This document shows, piece after piece, positions 16,817 to 26,773 of a stretch of DNA of 64,000 nt. The stretch covers positions 253,587 through 317,586 of the forward strand of contig NZ_QRDV01000004.1 of assembly GCF_003386165.1 (NCBI RefSeq), written 5' to 3'. The translations under genes were made by a program, and so were the position numbers. Source of the DNA: Winogradskyella eximia (GTDB lineage Bacteria > Bacteroidota > Bacteroidia > Flavobacteriales > Flavobacteriaceae). A model generated the notes under the pieces. The model worked only from the letters and a program-made list of their open reading frames with translations, made no database searches and was not told where the DNA came from. The first letter of the stretch is position 1. Each line of letters begins with the position of its first letter.

Positions 16817-18187
16817 ATGCATCATATTGATATTGAGTTAATAGAAATGACCTTGGATGTCATGAAATATGTCATCGGACGCGTTTCTGCTACCGACCAT
16901 GAAATAGGAAAACCAAAAAAAGCTGAAGAATTAAAAGCATTGGTTGGCGAAACTGTAACATCAAAAGGAGTTGGAGGTGAGTACGCTTTTAACCTTTGGA
17001 AAGCACATTTAGCAAAAGCCAATGTGCCTGTAGATCACCCAAGAAACTTAGCATTTGTGCCAGCTTCGCCAACTAAGGCAGCTATTATGTTCGATTTAAT
17101 TACGTCGGCATCAAGTATACATGGCGCGTATTGGATGGAAGGTGCTGGAGGCATTTTTTGTGAAAACGAAGCCATGAAATGGATTGTGTCTTTAACCGGT
17201 TTACCAGAAGGTGCTTTTGGAGTTTTTACAAGTGGTGGTACAGCAGCCAACTTATCTGCGATTGTTACTGCCAGAGAACATTGGAGAGAGAACCCAGAGT
17301 TTAAGCGCGAAAAAGGATTGATTGTCACTTCAATAGGAGCACATTCATCCATAAAAGCCATGGCAAAAGTGGCTGATGTGGATATTGTTTTGGTAGATTC
17401 TGAAGAGCATTTAACAGGCGAAGCGCTTAGAGAAACTATTGCAACATTAACCGAACACCAACGTAAATGTTTATTTGCCGTTGTAGCAACTGGTGGAACT
17501 ACTAATGCCGGAATCATTGACGATTTAGATAGTATAGCCAAAGTCTGCGAAGAAGAGAATTTATGGTTTCATGTCGATGCGGCTTATGGAGGAGGCGCTT
17601 TGGTGGCTGATTCTGTACGTCATTTATTTAATGGTATAGAAAAAGCCGATAGTATTACTATTGATCCGCATAAATGGATGTTTTCACCATACGATTGTGG
17701 TGCTGTAATTTATAAGAATATGGAATTGGCAAAAAATGCCCATTCCCAACAAGGCTCATATCTCGAAATATTTAAAGACGAAGGAGCGCATGGATTTAAT
17801 CCAACCGATTACCAAATTCAACTCACACGTAGAGTTAGAGGTTTGCCTTTATGGTTCTCTTTAGCAACACATGGTACCGACCGTTATAAAGAAGCTGTAG
17901 AACGTGGTTTGGAATTGGCACAAATAGCAGGACGACTGATTGAAGCGCATCCTGATTTGGAATTGGTGAGAGCACCAAGTTTATCTTGTGTCTTATACAG
18001 AAGAATAGGTTGGAAACCCGAAGATTACACACACTGGACCTACGAAAACCACAAAAAAGGATTTGCATTAGTGACACCAACCAAATGGAAAAATGGTGAT
18101 ACCTATGAAACTTGTTCGCGTTTTTGTTTTATCAATCCTGATACCACAGAAAAGGATATTTCTATGATTCTAGAATCTATGATTTAG
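16817..18187 (+). CDS. PLP-dependent group II decarboxylase / aminotransferase class V family
   Basis: A 456-aa fold-type I PLP enzyme. The PLP lysine is in ADSITIDPHKWMFSPYDCG at about residue 286, the aspartate contacting the pyridine nitrogen is in LWFHVDAAYGGGAL at about residue 252, and GVFTSGGTAANLSAIVTARE at about 136 binds the phosphate. The layout matches the glutamate/tyrosine/aromatic-L-amino-acid decarboxylase family; the substrate cannot be chosen from sequence. The conserved C-terminal RVRGLPLWFSLATHGTDRY segment is present. It follows bshC by only 3 bp, suggesting co-transcription. A rho-independent terminator candidate lies at 18229-18259. Confidence 0.9.
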   Translation: MHHIDIELIEMTLDVMKYVIGRVSATDHEIGKPKKAEELKALVGETVTSKGVGGEYAFNLWKAHLAKANVPVDHPRNLAFVPASPTKAAIMFDLITSASSIHGAYWMEGAGGIFCENEAMKWIVSLTGLPEGAFGVFTSGGTAANLSAIVTAREHWRENPEFKREKGLIVTSIGAHSSIKAMAKVADVDIVLVDSEEHLTGEALRETIATLTEHQRKCLFAVVATGGTTNAGIIDDLDSIAKVCEEENLWFHVDAAYGGGALVADSVRHLFNGIEKADSITIDPHKWMFSPYDCGAVIYKNMELAKNAHSQQGSYLEIFKDEGAHGFNPTDYQIQLTRRVRGLPLWFSLATHGTDRYKEAVERGLELAQIAGRLIEAHPDLELVRAPSLSCVLYRRIGWKPEDYTHWTYENHKKGFALVTPTKWKNGDTYETCSRFCFINPDTTEKDISMILESMI

Positions 18188-18228
18188 TTGAAACGTATTG
18201 ATGTGTTAAATGGATGAATTATTAGATG

Positions 18229-18259
18229 CTTTTGTGATATTAACTTAATAACACAAAAG
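18229..18259. terminator. Terminator hairpin after the PLP decarboxylase gene
   Basis: CTTTTGTG and CACAAAAG form an 8-bp stem with a 15-nt AT-rich loop, followed shortly by GTTTTATG. It is weak as a rho-independent terminator because no long T run directly follows the stem. Confidence 0.4.
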
Positions 18260-18327
18260 TGGGTTTTATGTTAAAAACTTAATCTAAAAAATTGTAAATC
18301 GTAAATCGTAATTCGCAAATCAATCCT

Positions 18328-18335
18328 TATTTTTG
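18328..18335 (+). promoter_or_regulatory. Bacteroidota -7 box directly upstream of guaA
   Basis: TATTTTTG matches TAnnTTTG and ends only 3 bp before the guaA ATG at 18339. Transcription from this box would begin at or next to the start codon, giving a leaderless or nearly leaderless message. Confidence 0.55.
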
Positions 18336-18338
18336 CGC

Positions 18339-19874
18339 ATGCAACACAACAAAGTCCTAATTTTAGATTTCGGATCGCAATACACACAACTTATTGCGAG
18401 ACGCGTCAGAGAGTTAAACATCTACTGCGAAATTCACCCATTCAATAAAATTCCTTCAGATTCAGAGAGCTTTAAAGCTGTCATTTTATCTGGTAGCCCA
18501 AACTCGGTTAGAGGAGAAGCTGTGCTTCACCCAGACTTAGAAGGTATTCGAGGAAAAAAGCCAATGCTAGCCGTTTGTTATGGCGCGCAATATTTGGCAC
18601 ATTTCGCTGGAGGTGAAGTCGCAGAGTCAAATACTAGAGAATACGGAAGAGCAAATTTGGCTTTTATAAAGTCTGATGAAGATTTCTTTGAGAATATTCA
18701 TGAAGGGAGTCAAGTTTGGATGAGTCATAGTGACACCATTAAGCAATTACCAACAAACGGTGTGCTTTTAGCAAGTACGAGTGATGTTAAAAATGCTGCT
18801 TATAGAATTGACGGTGAGCAAACATATGCGATTCAATTTCATCCTGAAGTGTACCATACTACAGATGGACATCAATTATTACAGAACTTTTTAGTTAAAA
18901 TAGCTGCGGTTGAACAAGATTGGACACCCAATGCTTTTGTTGAAGAAACGGTTCAAGATTTAAAAGAAAAACTAGGCAACGATAAAGTGGTACTAGGTTT
19001 GTCTGGTGGAGTAGATTCTTCTGTAGCTGCTATGTTATTACACAAGGCGATAGGTAAAAACCTCTATTGTATTTTTGTAAATAATGGATTGTTACGTAAA
19101 AATGAATTCGAAGATGTATTGCATCAATACGAAGGCATGGGATTAAACGTTAAAGGTGTAGATGCTTCGGCACGCTTTTTGGATGCGTTAAAAGGATTGA
19201 GTGATCCAGAGAAGAAAAGAAAAGCAATTGGATCAGCATTTATTGACGTTTTTGATGATGAAGCCCATTTAATAAAAGATGTAAAATGGTTAGCACAAGG
19301 GACTATTTATCCGGATGTGATAGAAAGTGTTTCTGCAACAGGAGGCCCAAGTGCTACGATAAAGAGTCATCATAATGTTGGTGGATTGCCAGATTATATG
19401 AAGCTTAGTGTGGTAGAGCCCTTACGCGCTTTATTTAAAGATGAAGTAAGACGTGTTGGAGCGTCAATGAATATGGACAGTCAGCTGTTAGGTCGTCACC
19501 CATTTCCTGGTCCAGGATTAGCAATCAGGATTCTTGGAGATCTAACTGAAGAAAAAGTACGTATATTACAAGAGGTAGATGCTATTTTTATTAATAACCT
19601 TCGTTCTTGGAATCTATACGATAAAGTTTGGCAAGCAGGAGCTATGTTGTTGCCTGTGAATAGTGTAGGTGTAATGGGCGACGAACGTACTTACGAAAAA
19701 TGTGTAGCTTTGAGAGCTGTAGAAAGTACAGACGGCATGACGGCAGATTGGGTAAATTTACCATATGAGTTTTTGCAAAAAACCTCAAATGAAATTATAA
19801 ATAAAGTAAAAGGTGTTAATAGAGTGGTATACGATATCAGCTCAAAACCACCAGCTACGATTGAGTGGGAATAG
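18339..19874 (+). CDS. guaA: GMP synthase (glutamine-hydrolysing)
   Basis: Converts XMP to GMP using glutamine and ATP in purine synthesis. About 511 aa. The N-terminal class I glutamine amidotransferase has the nucleophile Cys in [14 protein letters not shown] and the His-Glu pair in [10 protein letters not shown]. The ATP-pyrophosphatase P-loop is [17 protein letters not shown], and the C-terminal dimerisation domain ends [19 protein letters not shown] prefer the ATG at 18339 over the TTG two codons earlier, because the -7 box overlaps that TTG. The promoter is unusually close to the start. Confidence 0.97.
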   Translation: MQHNKVLILDFGSQYTQLIARRVRELNIYCEIHPFNKIPSDSESFKAVILSGSPNSVRGEAVLHPDLEGIRGKKPMLAVCYGAQYLAHFAGGEVAESNTREYGRANLAFIKSDEDFFENIHEGSQVWMSHSDTIKQLPTNGVLLASTSDVKNAAYRIDGEQTYAIQFHPEVYHTTDGHQLLQNFLVKIAAVEQDWTPNAFVEETVQDLKEKLGNDKVVLGLSGGVDSSVAAMLLHKAIGKNLYCIFVNNGLLRKNEFEDVLHQYEGMGLNVKGVDASARFLDALKGLSDPEKKRKAIGSAFIDVFDDEAHLIKDVKWLAQGTIYPDVIESVSATGGPSATIKSHHNVGGLPDYMKLSVVEPLRALFKDEVRRVGASMNMDSQLLGRHPFPGPGLAIRILGDLTEEKVRILQEVDAIFINNLRSWNLYDKVWQAGAMLLPVNSVGVMGDERTYEKCVALRAVESTDGMTADWVNLPYEFLQKTSNEIINKVKGVNRVVYDISSKPPATIEWE

Positions 19875-19922
19875 AGGTGATTTACTATCTCAGTTTTCAG
19901 AATAAAAAGTAAAATAGATTAC

Positions 19923-21830
19923 ATGAAAAATATTTTAACCATTATATTATTAGCTTTTACCATTGGTTTAAGTGCTCAAAATTTTGTTGAACATACAGTA
20001 CAACCCGGTGAAACTATTCAAACTATTGCAAAAAAATATTTGGTAACACCTTTTGATATTTATGCTTTAAATCCTGATGCTAAACGTAAGTTTCAACCTA
20101 ACACAGTTTTGATTATTCCTAATTCAAAAATTAAGAATAATCCAATAGCTGAAGAAAAGCGCGAACTTATTGATTATAAATCTCACAAGGTTAAACGAAA
20201 AGAAACCTTATACGGTTTGGCAAAAGAAAACAATGTTTCTGAAGAAGAACTAAAGAAAGCCAATCGTTTTTTATATTCTGAAAATCTTAAAAAAGGAGAT
20301 AGAATTAGAATTCCAAGGTATAAAACTGTTGTTTCTAAACAAACTTTAAATAATACTGTAAAAAAATATACGGTTCAACCTAAAGAAGGGAAATGGAGAA
20401 TTGCTTATAAATTTGGGATTACAGTAGCAGAATTGGAAGCATTAAACCCGAATATGAATGACGTTATTCAGCCAGGTGATGTGCTTAATATGCCAAATAT
20501 AGAAGATCAAGAAGAAAAGAAAATTGAGCCTAAGTTTGGTTATTATGAAGTATTACCAAAGGAAACGTTTTACGGTTTAAAAGGAAAGTTAGACTTAACG
20601 CAAGAGCAATTAGAACAGCTAAATCCAGAATTAAAAACAACAGGCTTAAAAGCAGGTATGATTTTAAAAGTACCAGCAGATGTTGATACTGTTGGAAGCT
20701 TAGAAGCTGTAGAAACCACAAATTTAAAACGAAACTTAACCAACTTCAAACCTAAAAAAATAGCTTTGATGATGCCTTATCGTTTAGATAAAGTGAACGT
20801 AGCTGAGGTTGAAGATACTAAAGAGAAGATAAAAGAAGACAAGCGATTGTCTGCCGTTTTAGATTTTCATGTTGGTGTTATGATGGCATTAGATTCAGCA
20901 AAACAGTTAGGGATTTCAACGAATTTAAAGGTTTTGGATACACGTAATCAAGTATCAAAGACCAACGAATTATTAGCTGAAAATGATTTTTCAGATTATG
21001 ATGCCGTTATAGGTCCAATGGATGAGGAAAGTTTTAATCGTGTGGCATTGGCTTTAAAAGCAGATAAGGTTCCTGTTATTGCAGCGATGAATAAGCCTAA
21101 AGAAGTCTATAGTAATGTATTTCAAACTTTACCAGAAGACAAGTTGTTAATTTCGTCTATGATTGATTTTGTAAAAGCAGATAGTTTAAAAACTAAAGTA
21201 GTTATCATTTCAGATCAAGCGCATAGAGCAACCAGCGAAGCTTTGCAGAAGCAATTTCCAGGATCGAAATTGATTTTTTCTAGAATGGACAAGAAAAATA
21301 AAACGAAAGATGCTCATTTCATTTATCATACTGAATTACAGAATGTGTTTTCAGCAGGTAGAACTTATGTGTTTTTAGAAACGAATAATAATTCGTTTGC
21401 TTCTGGCGTTATTAGTTTACTTAACGGATTTGTTGTAAATAAAACAGAAATCATATTAGCTACAACAGATAAGAACAGAGCATTTGAAGGTAAAAATATA
21501 GATAATAATAACTTAACTAATCTTAAGTTTCATTATCCATCTGTAAATAAGAATTTTGATGAATCAACCAAAAATGGCTTTGTAAAAGCTTATCTTAAAG
21601 AGTATGGTGTTTCTCCAAGTAAATATGCAGTGCGTGGATTCGATATTACTTTAGATTTGTTAATGCGCTTGGCTTCGGCAGAAAGTTTATACGAAGGATC
21701 AACAGAAACCATTGAAACGGAATATGTTGAAAATAAATTTAGATATAGTAAAGACTTTTTTGGTGGTTATGTTAATCAAGCACTTTACATAGTAAAATAC
21801 GATGATTTAAGGATCATTAACGCTAATTAA
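19923..21830 (+). CDS. Exported LysM protein with periplasmic-binding-like domain
   Basis: A 635-aa protein with signal peptide MKNILTIILLAFTIGLSA. Four LysM-like repeats follow, at about residues 22-66 (HTVQPGETIQTIAKKY), 82-130 (HKVKRKETLYGLAKEN), 147-191 (YTVQPKEGKWRIAYKF) and 203-250 (YEVLPKETFYGLKGKL). LysM motifs bind peptidoglycan. From about residue 275 the protein has the alternating strand/helix pattern of a type 1 periplasmic binding protein (KKIALMMPYRLDKVN, DYDAVIGPMDEESFNRVA, KVVIISDQAHRATSE). It is likely an envelope protein linking wall binding to a ligand-binding or scaffolding role. It lies 48 bp after guaA, probably in the same transcript. Confidence 0.88.
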   Translation: MKNILTIILLAFTIGLSAQNFVEHTVQPGETIQTIAKKYLVTPFDIYALNPDAKRKFQPNTVLIIPNSKIKNNPIAEEKRELIDYKSHKVKRKETLYGLAKENNVSEEELKKANRFLYSENLKKGDRIRIPRYKTVVSKQTLNNTVKKYTVQPKEGKWRIAYKFGITVAELEALNPNMNDVIQPGDVLNMPNIEDQEEKKIEPKFGYYEVLPKETFYGLKGKLDLTQEQLEQLNPELKTTGLKAGMILKVPADVDTVGSLEAVETTNLKRNLTNFKPKKIALMMPYRLDKVNVAEVEDTKEKIKEDKRLSAVLDFHVGVMMALDSAKQLGISTNLKVLDTRNQVSKTNELLAENDFSDYDAVIGPMDEESFNRVALALKADKVPVIAAMNKPKEVYSNVFQTLPEDKLLISSMIDFVKADSLKTKVVIISDQAHRATSEALQKQFPGSKLIFSRMDKKNKTKDAHFIYHTELQNVFSAGRTYVFLETNNNSFASGVISLLNGFVVNKTEIILATTDKNRAFEGKNIDNNNLTNLKFHYPSVNKNFDESTKNGFVKAYLKEYGVSPSKYAVRGFDITLDLLMRLASAESLYEGSTETIETEYVENKFRYSKDFFGGYVNQALYIVKYDDLRIINAN

Positions 21831-21950
21831 GGTTAGATTAAAGGTTAGATTCATCGTTTAATATATGAATACTAAATCTTGTCTTGGTTTTCTGTTTTTA
21901 AACGAAAAAGCATTAGAGTTTGTTTAAATGCGACTATTTTTGAGAGGGAG

Positions 21951-22002
21951 CCTATTCTATATTTTTTAAAATTATAGTAAAGACTAATGTCTTTAGAATA
22001 GG
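21951..22002. other. Nested stem-loop in the gap before the DUF922 gene
   Basis: CCTATTCTA (21951-21959) and TAGAATAGG (21994-22002) form a perfect 9-bp stem. Inside it AAAGAC and GTCTTT form a second stem with loop TAAT. It is not followed by a T run, so it is not a simple terminator. It lies in the leader of the gene at 22037. Confidence 0.45.
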
Positions 22003-22036
22003 AATTAAAATAGCTATTAATTCAAATTATTTTCCA

Positions 22037-22576
22037 TTGAAATATATATTAATCTTATTATTTGTGTTTTTAGTCGGCAGTGAATCTGATGATGAAACTG
22101 TGACTTGGAATGCGTCTAAAAAACTGTCTTGGGCAGACTTTAAAGGTAGTCCAGACCTTGAGTCGGATGCAGTTGCCTTAACGGCTTCTGGTATTACATT
22201 TGGGTATGCAGTGAAAACATCTGGTGATCGAATTGTTCAATTTTCAACGACTGTAGAAACTCATTTTTATCCTAATAAATCTTGGTATTTAAAAGATAAA
22301 AGTAACGAGCATATTCTTGGGCATGAGCAGTTGCATTTTGATATTACTGAACTTTACGCGCGTATGTTTAGAGCGCAAATTTCTAAAGTTGAAGTGAATC
22401 AAAATGTAAAGAAACAGTTGAATAGATTACACGATCTAATTAATGTAGCTGTTAGCGAAACTCAAAAAAAGTACGACGAAGAAACACAACATTCTATAAA
22501 TGCCGTAAAGCAAAGAGAATGGAATAACTTTATTGAAAAAGAATTGGCTAAATATGACCAATTTAAATCGCAATAA
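22037..22576 (+). CDS. DUF922 putative zinc protease, exported
   Basis: A 179-aa protein starting at a TTG codon (no ATG or GTG gives the signal peptide). The first 13 residues, MKYILILLFVFLV, are a short hydrophobic export signal. It has the DUF922 hallmarks: a start with W-x-x-x-K-K-L-S-W-A-D-F-K-G, and the metal site H-E-x-x-H-x-x-x-x-E in ILGHEQLHFDITELYARM at about residue 94. That pattern fits a gluzincin-like protease, although activity has not been shown for most members of the family as far as I know. The C-terminus is helical and charged. Apparently monocistronic, behind a structured leader. Confidence 0.8.
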   Translation: MKYILILLFVFLVGSESDDETVTWNASKKLSWADFKGSPDLESDAVALTASGITFGYAVKTSGDRIVQFSTTVETHFYPNKSWYLKDKSNEHILGHEQLHFDITELYARMFRAQISKVEVNQNVKKQLNRLHDLINVAVSETQKKYDEETQHSINAVKQREWNNFIEKELAKYDQFKSQ

Positions 22577-22652
22577 TTAAAAATTACTTATCCATTTTTG
22601 TTATACTTACTTAAGTAAGACATTTTTTTCTCCTACAACTACACTTAGATAA

Positions 22653-22880
22653 ATGGAATTAGACGGTACAGTTTTAATTGAGTTAGCACATTACAAAATG
22701 CCGTTTGGTAAGTATAAAGACCAGTATCTTATTGATATTCCTGAGTATTACTATATCTGGTTTCAGCAAAAAGGATTTCCTGAAGGTAAATTAGGTAGTA
22801 TGATGAAACAGATGTGCGAAATTAAAATCAATGGTTTAGAAGAGTTGATCTATACCATTCGAAGAGATTTTAAGAAGTAA
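22653..22880 (+). CDS. DUF3820 family small protein
   Basis: A 75-aa soluble protein with the DUF3820 core MPFGKYKDQYLIDIPEYYYIWFQQKGFPEGKLG split over residues 19-50. The M-P-F-G-K-Y/H-K-G-x-x-L-x-D-I-P-x-x-Y-x-x-W-x-x-x-x-G-F pattern is complete. The family is common in Bacteroidota and gammaproteobacteria; names that mention quorum sensing come from weak evidence and I do not apply them. It converges with the GEVED protein gene across a strong bidirectional terminator. Confidence 0.85.
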   Translation: MELDGTVLIELAHYKMPFGKYKDQYLIDIPEYYYIWFQQKGFPEGKLGSMMKQMCEIKINGLEELIYTIRRDFKK

Positions 22881-23053
22881 ACACGTTTGGTTTAATCCTC
22901 TTTTTTCGTCATTTTAATTTTATTAGCGAATTCCGTTAATCTTTGCTAATGTTATTTTCCTAATTCTCAACATCACTTTTACTTATTTTTAATGATAGGA
23001 TTTTGGATGTACTAAAATCATATTAAATAGTAGTTTTTGGAATTTAACATAAC

Positions 23054-23092
23054 AAAAAGGAGGATTAATTCATGTGAATTACTCCTCCTTTT
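23054..23092. terminator. Bidirectional terminator between DUF3820 and GEVED genes
   Basis: AAAAAGGAGG and CCTCCTTTT flank an inner stem TTAATTCA/TGAATTA, giving a long near-perfect hairpin with A and T runs on either side. It suits both converging genes. Confidence 0.85.
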
Positions 23093-23121
23093 CAAAATCT
23101 TTTAATTTTAAAAATAATCTT

Positions 23122-24429
23122 CTATTGTTTTAGAGTTCTAAAGCTATGTTGTCCATTGTCAGTAACCAATTTAATAATGTAAGCACCAGAGGCTAGCATA
23201 GATAAATCTAATGAAAGTTGAGATGCATTAGTTTGTTTAGAATACACCTTTTGACCTACAAGATTGTAAATATTAACAGCTTTAATTTCAGAAGCATATT
23301 CTATATGCAACTCATTTTGAATTGGTGTCGGATATACAGATAAAGCATTGCGGTCAAACTGATTAACACTTAGTGTACCTATATTCAGCGTGAAATCTAT
23401 TGCTTGTCCATAGCCAGGTTGAGCACTTCCGCCAAAAGGATTAAAAGAGATTGCGCATGGATCTACTATTGCTGGAGAACTAGGGTCTTGGTACGTTTTT
23501 GTAATTCTAATGCGAGTTGTACCTGTTGTTGCATCAGTTGGTACAGTGATGTCTAAACTTACAGAAGTTCCGTCACTTCCGTTAGTGTTGTTTAATGTGC
23601 CTACCGCATAAACTTCGTTGGCATCATCTAAAATAGCATTTTGATTCCAATCTATAAAAGCGACAATATCAGTATCAAAGTTACCGTAGGTGTTACCTGC
23701 TACTGTAATTGTATACATTTCATTTGGTACTACAGTTGCAATAATTGCAGTTTCATCAATTAATAAGGAAGTGGCATCAGTATTTGTAATACTAGCTGCA
23801 TCAAAAATAATAGAAGTTATTTCTTCTACGACAGCACCAGAAGGTATATCGCAATAAGGACTAGGAAAAGGTTCAGGTGCTTCAATATTTACAGTGAAAT
23901 CTAATGCTTGTCCATAACCAGGTTGAGCACTTCCGCCAAAAGGATTAAAAGAGATTGCGCATGGATTTACTATTGCTGGTGAATCTGGATCTTGATACGT
24001 TTTTGTAATTCTAATACGAGTTTCACCTAAAACAGCATCAGAAGGAACCGTAATGTTGGTGGTGACAGAAACTCCATCACTTCCTGTAGTATCGAACAAT
24101 GTGCCAACGGCATAAATTTCGTTAGCATCGTCTAAAATGGAGTTTTGATTCCAATCTATAAATGCAACAATGTCTGTATCAAAGCTACCATAAGTATTAC
24201 CTTCAACTGTAATTGCATACGTTTGGTTTTGAACAATACTTGTTATAGTTGCCGTTTCATCAATTAATACAGAACTAGAAACAGTGTTTGTAATAGTCGC
24301 GGTATTAAAATTAACGGATGTAATTTCTTCAATGGATGTGCCGTTGGCAATATCACAATATGGATTAGGAAACGTTTGTGCCTGTAAACCAAAAGTTAAT
24401 AAGGCAATTGCTAGCGTAATTTTTTTCAT
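23122..24429 (-). CDS. GEVED-domain protein with T9SS sorting signal
   Basis: A 435-aa secreted protein. Signal peptide MKKITLAIALLTFGLQAQ. Two near-identical about 165-residue repeats follow (about 20-180 and 185-350). Each begins with a P-N/S-P-Y-C-D-I segment and contains GEVED-type strands (YAITVEGNTYGSFDTDIVAF; IDWNQNSILDDANEIYAVGT; TRIRITKTYQDP), ending with NPFGGSAQPGYGQALDF. The C-terminal about 75 residues are a T9SS type A sorting domain (LSVYPTPIQNELHIEY, then GAYIIKLVTDNGQHSFRTLK). The two repeats are close enough to indicate recent internal duplication. It is probably a surface or released adhesin-like protein. Confidence 0.9.
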   Translation of the reverse strand: MKKITLAIALLTFGLQAQTFPNPYCDIANGTSIEEITSVNFNTATITNTVSSSVLIDETATITSIVQNQTYAITVEGNTYGSFDTDIVAFIDWNQNSILDDANEIYAVGTLFDTTGSDGVSVTTNITVPSDAVLGETRIRITKTYQDPDSPAIVNPCAISFNPFGGSAQPGYGQALDFTVNIEAPEPFPSPYCDIPSGAVVEEITSIIFDAASITNTDATSLLIDETAIIATVVPNEMYTITVAGNTYGNFDTDIVAFIDWNQNAILDDANEVYAVGTLNNTNGSDGTSVSLDITVPTDATTGTTRIRITKTYQDPSSPAIVDPCAISFNPFGGSAQPGYGQAIDFTLNIGTLSVNQFDRNALSVYPTPIQNELHIEYASEIKAVNIYNLVGQKVYSKQTNASQLSLDLSMLASGAYIIKLVTDNGQHSFRTLKQ

Positions 24430-24689
24430 ATAGTTTAAGTTTTTGATTGACCATCAAGTTAATGTTTTAAAACTCAAAAAAACCTAAAGGATAGGCTTTT
24501 AACAGAAAACATTGTATCTGTTTTATACTAGAAAATTAAAAAATCAACAATCATATAGGTCATATGAGTTTCTATAATAATATCGTTTTTAGTCTAGGTT
24601 TAAAATAATCCTTTTGTGATTTCCCTTTAATTCAATAACCAGATATGGTCTAATTTCTTTCTTGGTAATAAATATCATTCTTAATGTTT

Positions 24690-24882
24690 TTAAAATGGAT
24701 GTTTAAAACTGCAAGTGCCTTTTTTGCTCAATGAAGACTAAAGATTTATATGGTTGGTTGGAGTTTTTTTTATAAGGTAAGTGTGTTACAAAGTGAGTTA
24801 AATAAGCCCATGTAGTAATACCATTACCCTTTATAAGCTGAGTAAGTTCATCGTTTACGGGTGAATTATAACTTGGTTGCAT
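24690..24882 (-). pseudogene. Truncated and frameshifted fragment of a transglutaminase-like protein
   Basis: From the ATG at 24882 the minus strand reads MQPSYNSPVNDELTQLIKGN, then ITTWAYLTHFVTHLPYKKNS and NQPYKSLVFIEQK. This resembles the start of a small transglutaminase-like family that I remember as carrying L-P-Y-G-R-N-S-N and K-G-T-C-S-S-K-H-A. The open frame runs on as RHLQF and stops at 24703. Removing one A from the AAAA run restores GTCSFKH, matching that family's Cys motif, before the frame ends at 24690. So the copy has both a frameshift and a missing C-terminus. Family identity is from memory of the motif. Confidence 0.6.
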
Positions 24883-25006
24883 TTAAAATGTCTATGAAGT
24901 TATAAAACAAAGCACCATAAAAGCTCTATTTTCAGTATACTAATGCGATAAAAAAAGAACATATTAACAAACCATAAACAAATAGGGAATAAGTCATTAA
25001 ATTTCG

Positions 25007-25014
25007 TAATTTTG
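25007..25014 (+). promoter_or_regulatory. Bacteroidota -7 box for pyrG
   Basis: TAATTTTG matches TAnnTTTG and ends 20 bp before the pyrG ATG. Confidence 0.6.
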
Positions 25015-25025
25015 CCTGCGTTTAA

Positions 25026-26651
<1,626 letters not shown>

Positions 26652-26723
26652 TATAAAACTATGCCACTTTGGCGTAAATAGAATTTTGGATAACTATTTG
26701 AGTTATGCAAGTGTTACCATACA

Positions 26724-26756
26724 AGACCTGTTAGATTTTAAAAACCTGACAGGTCT
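26724..26756. repeat. GACCTGTCAGGT-type palindrome
   Basis: AGACCTGTTAGATTTT is followed at once by the near-exact inverse AAAACCTGACAGGTCT. It forms a 14-16 bp stem with almost no loop, in the pyrG-yidC gap. The same word family (RACCTGTCAGGT) recurs in intergenic DNA of many Bacteroidota as I recall. Only this copy is seen in the window. Confidence 0.65.
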
Positions 26757-26773
26757 AAAACTGAAAAACAAAC

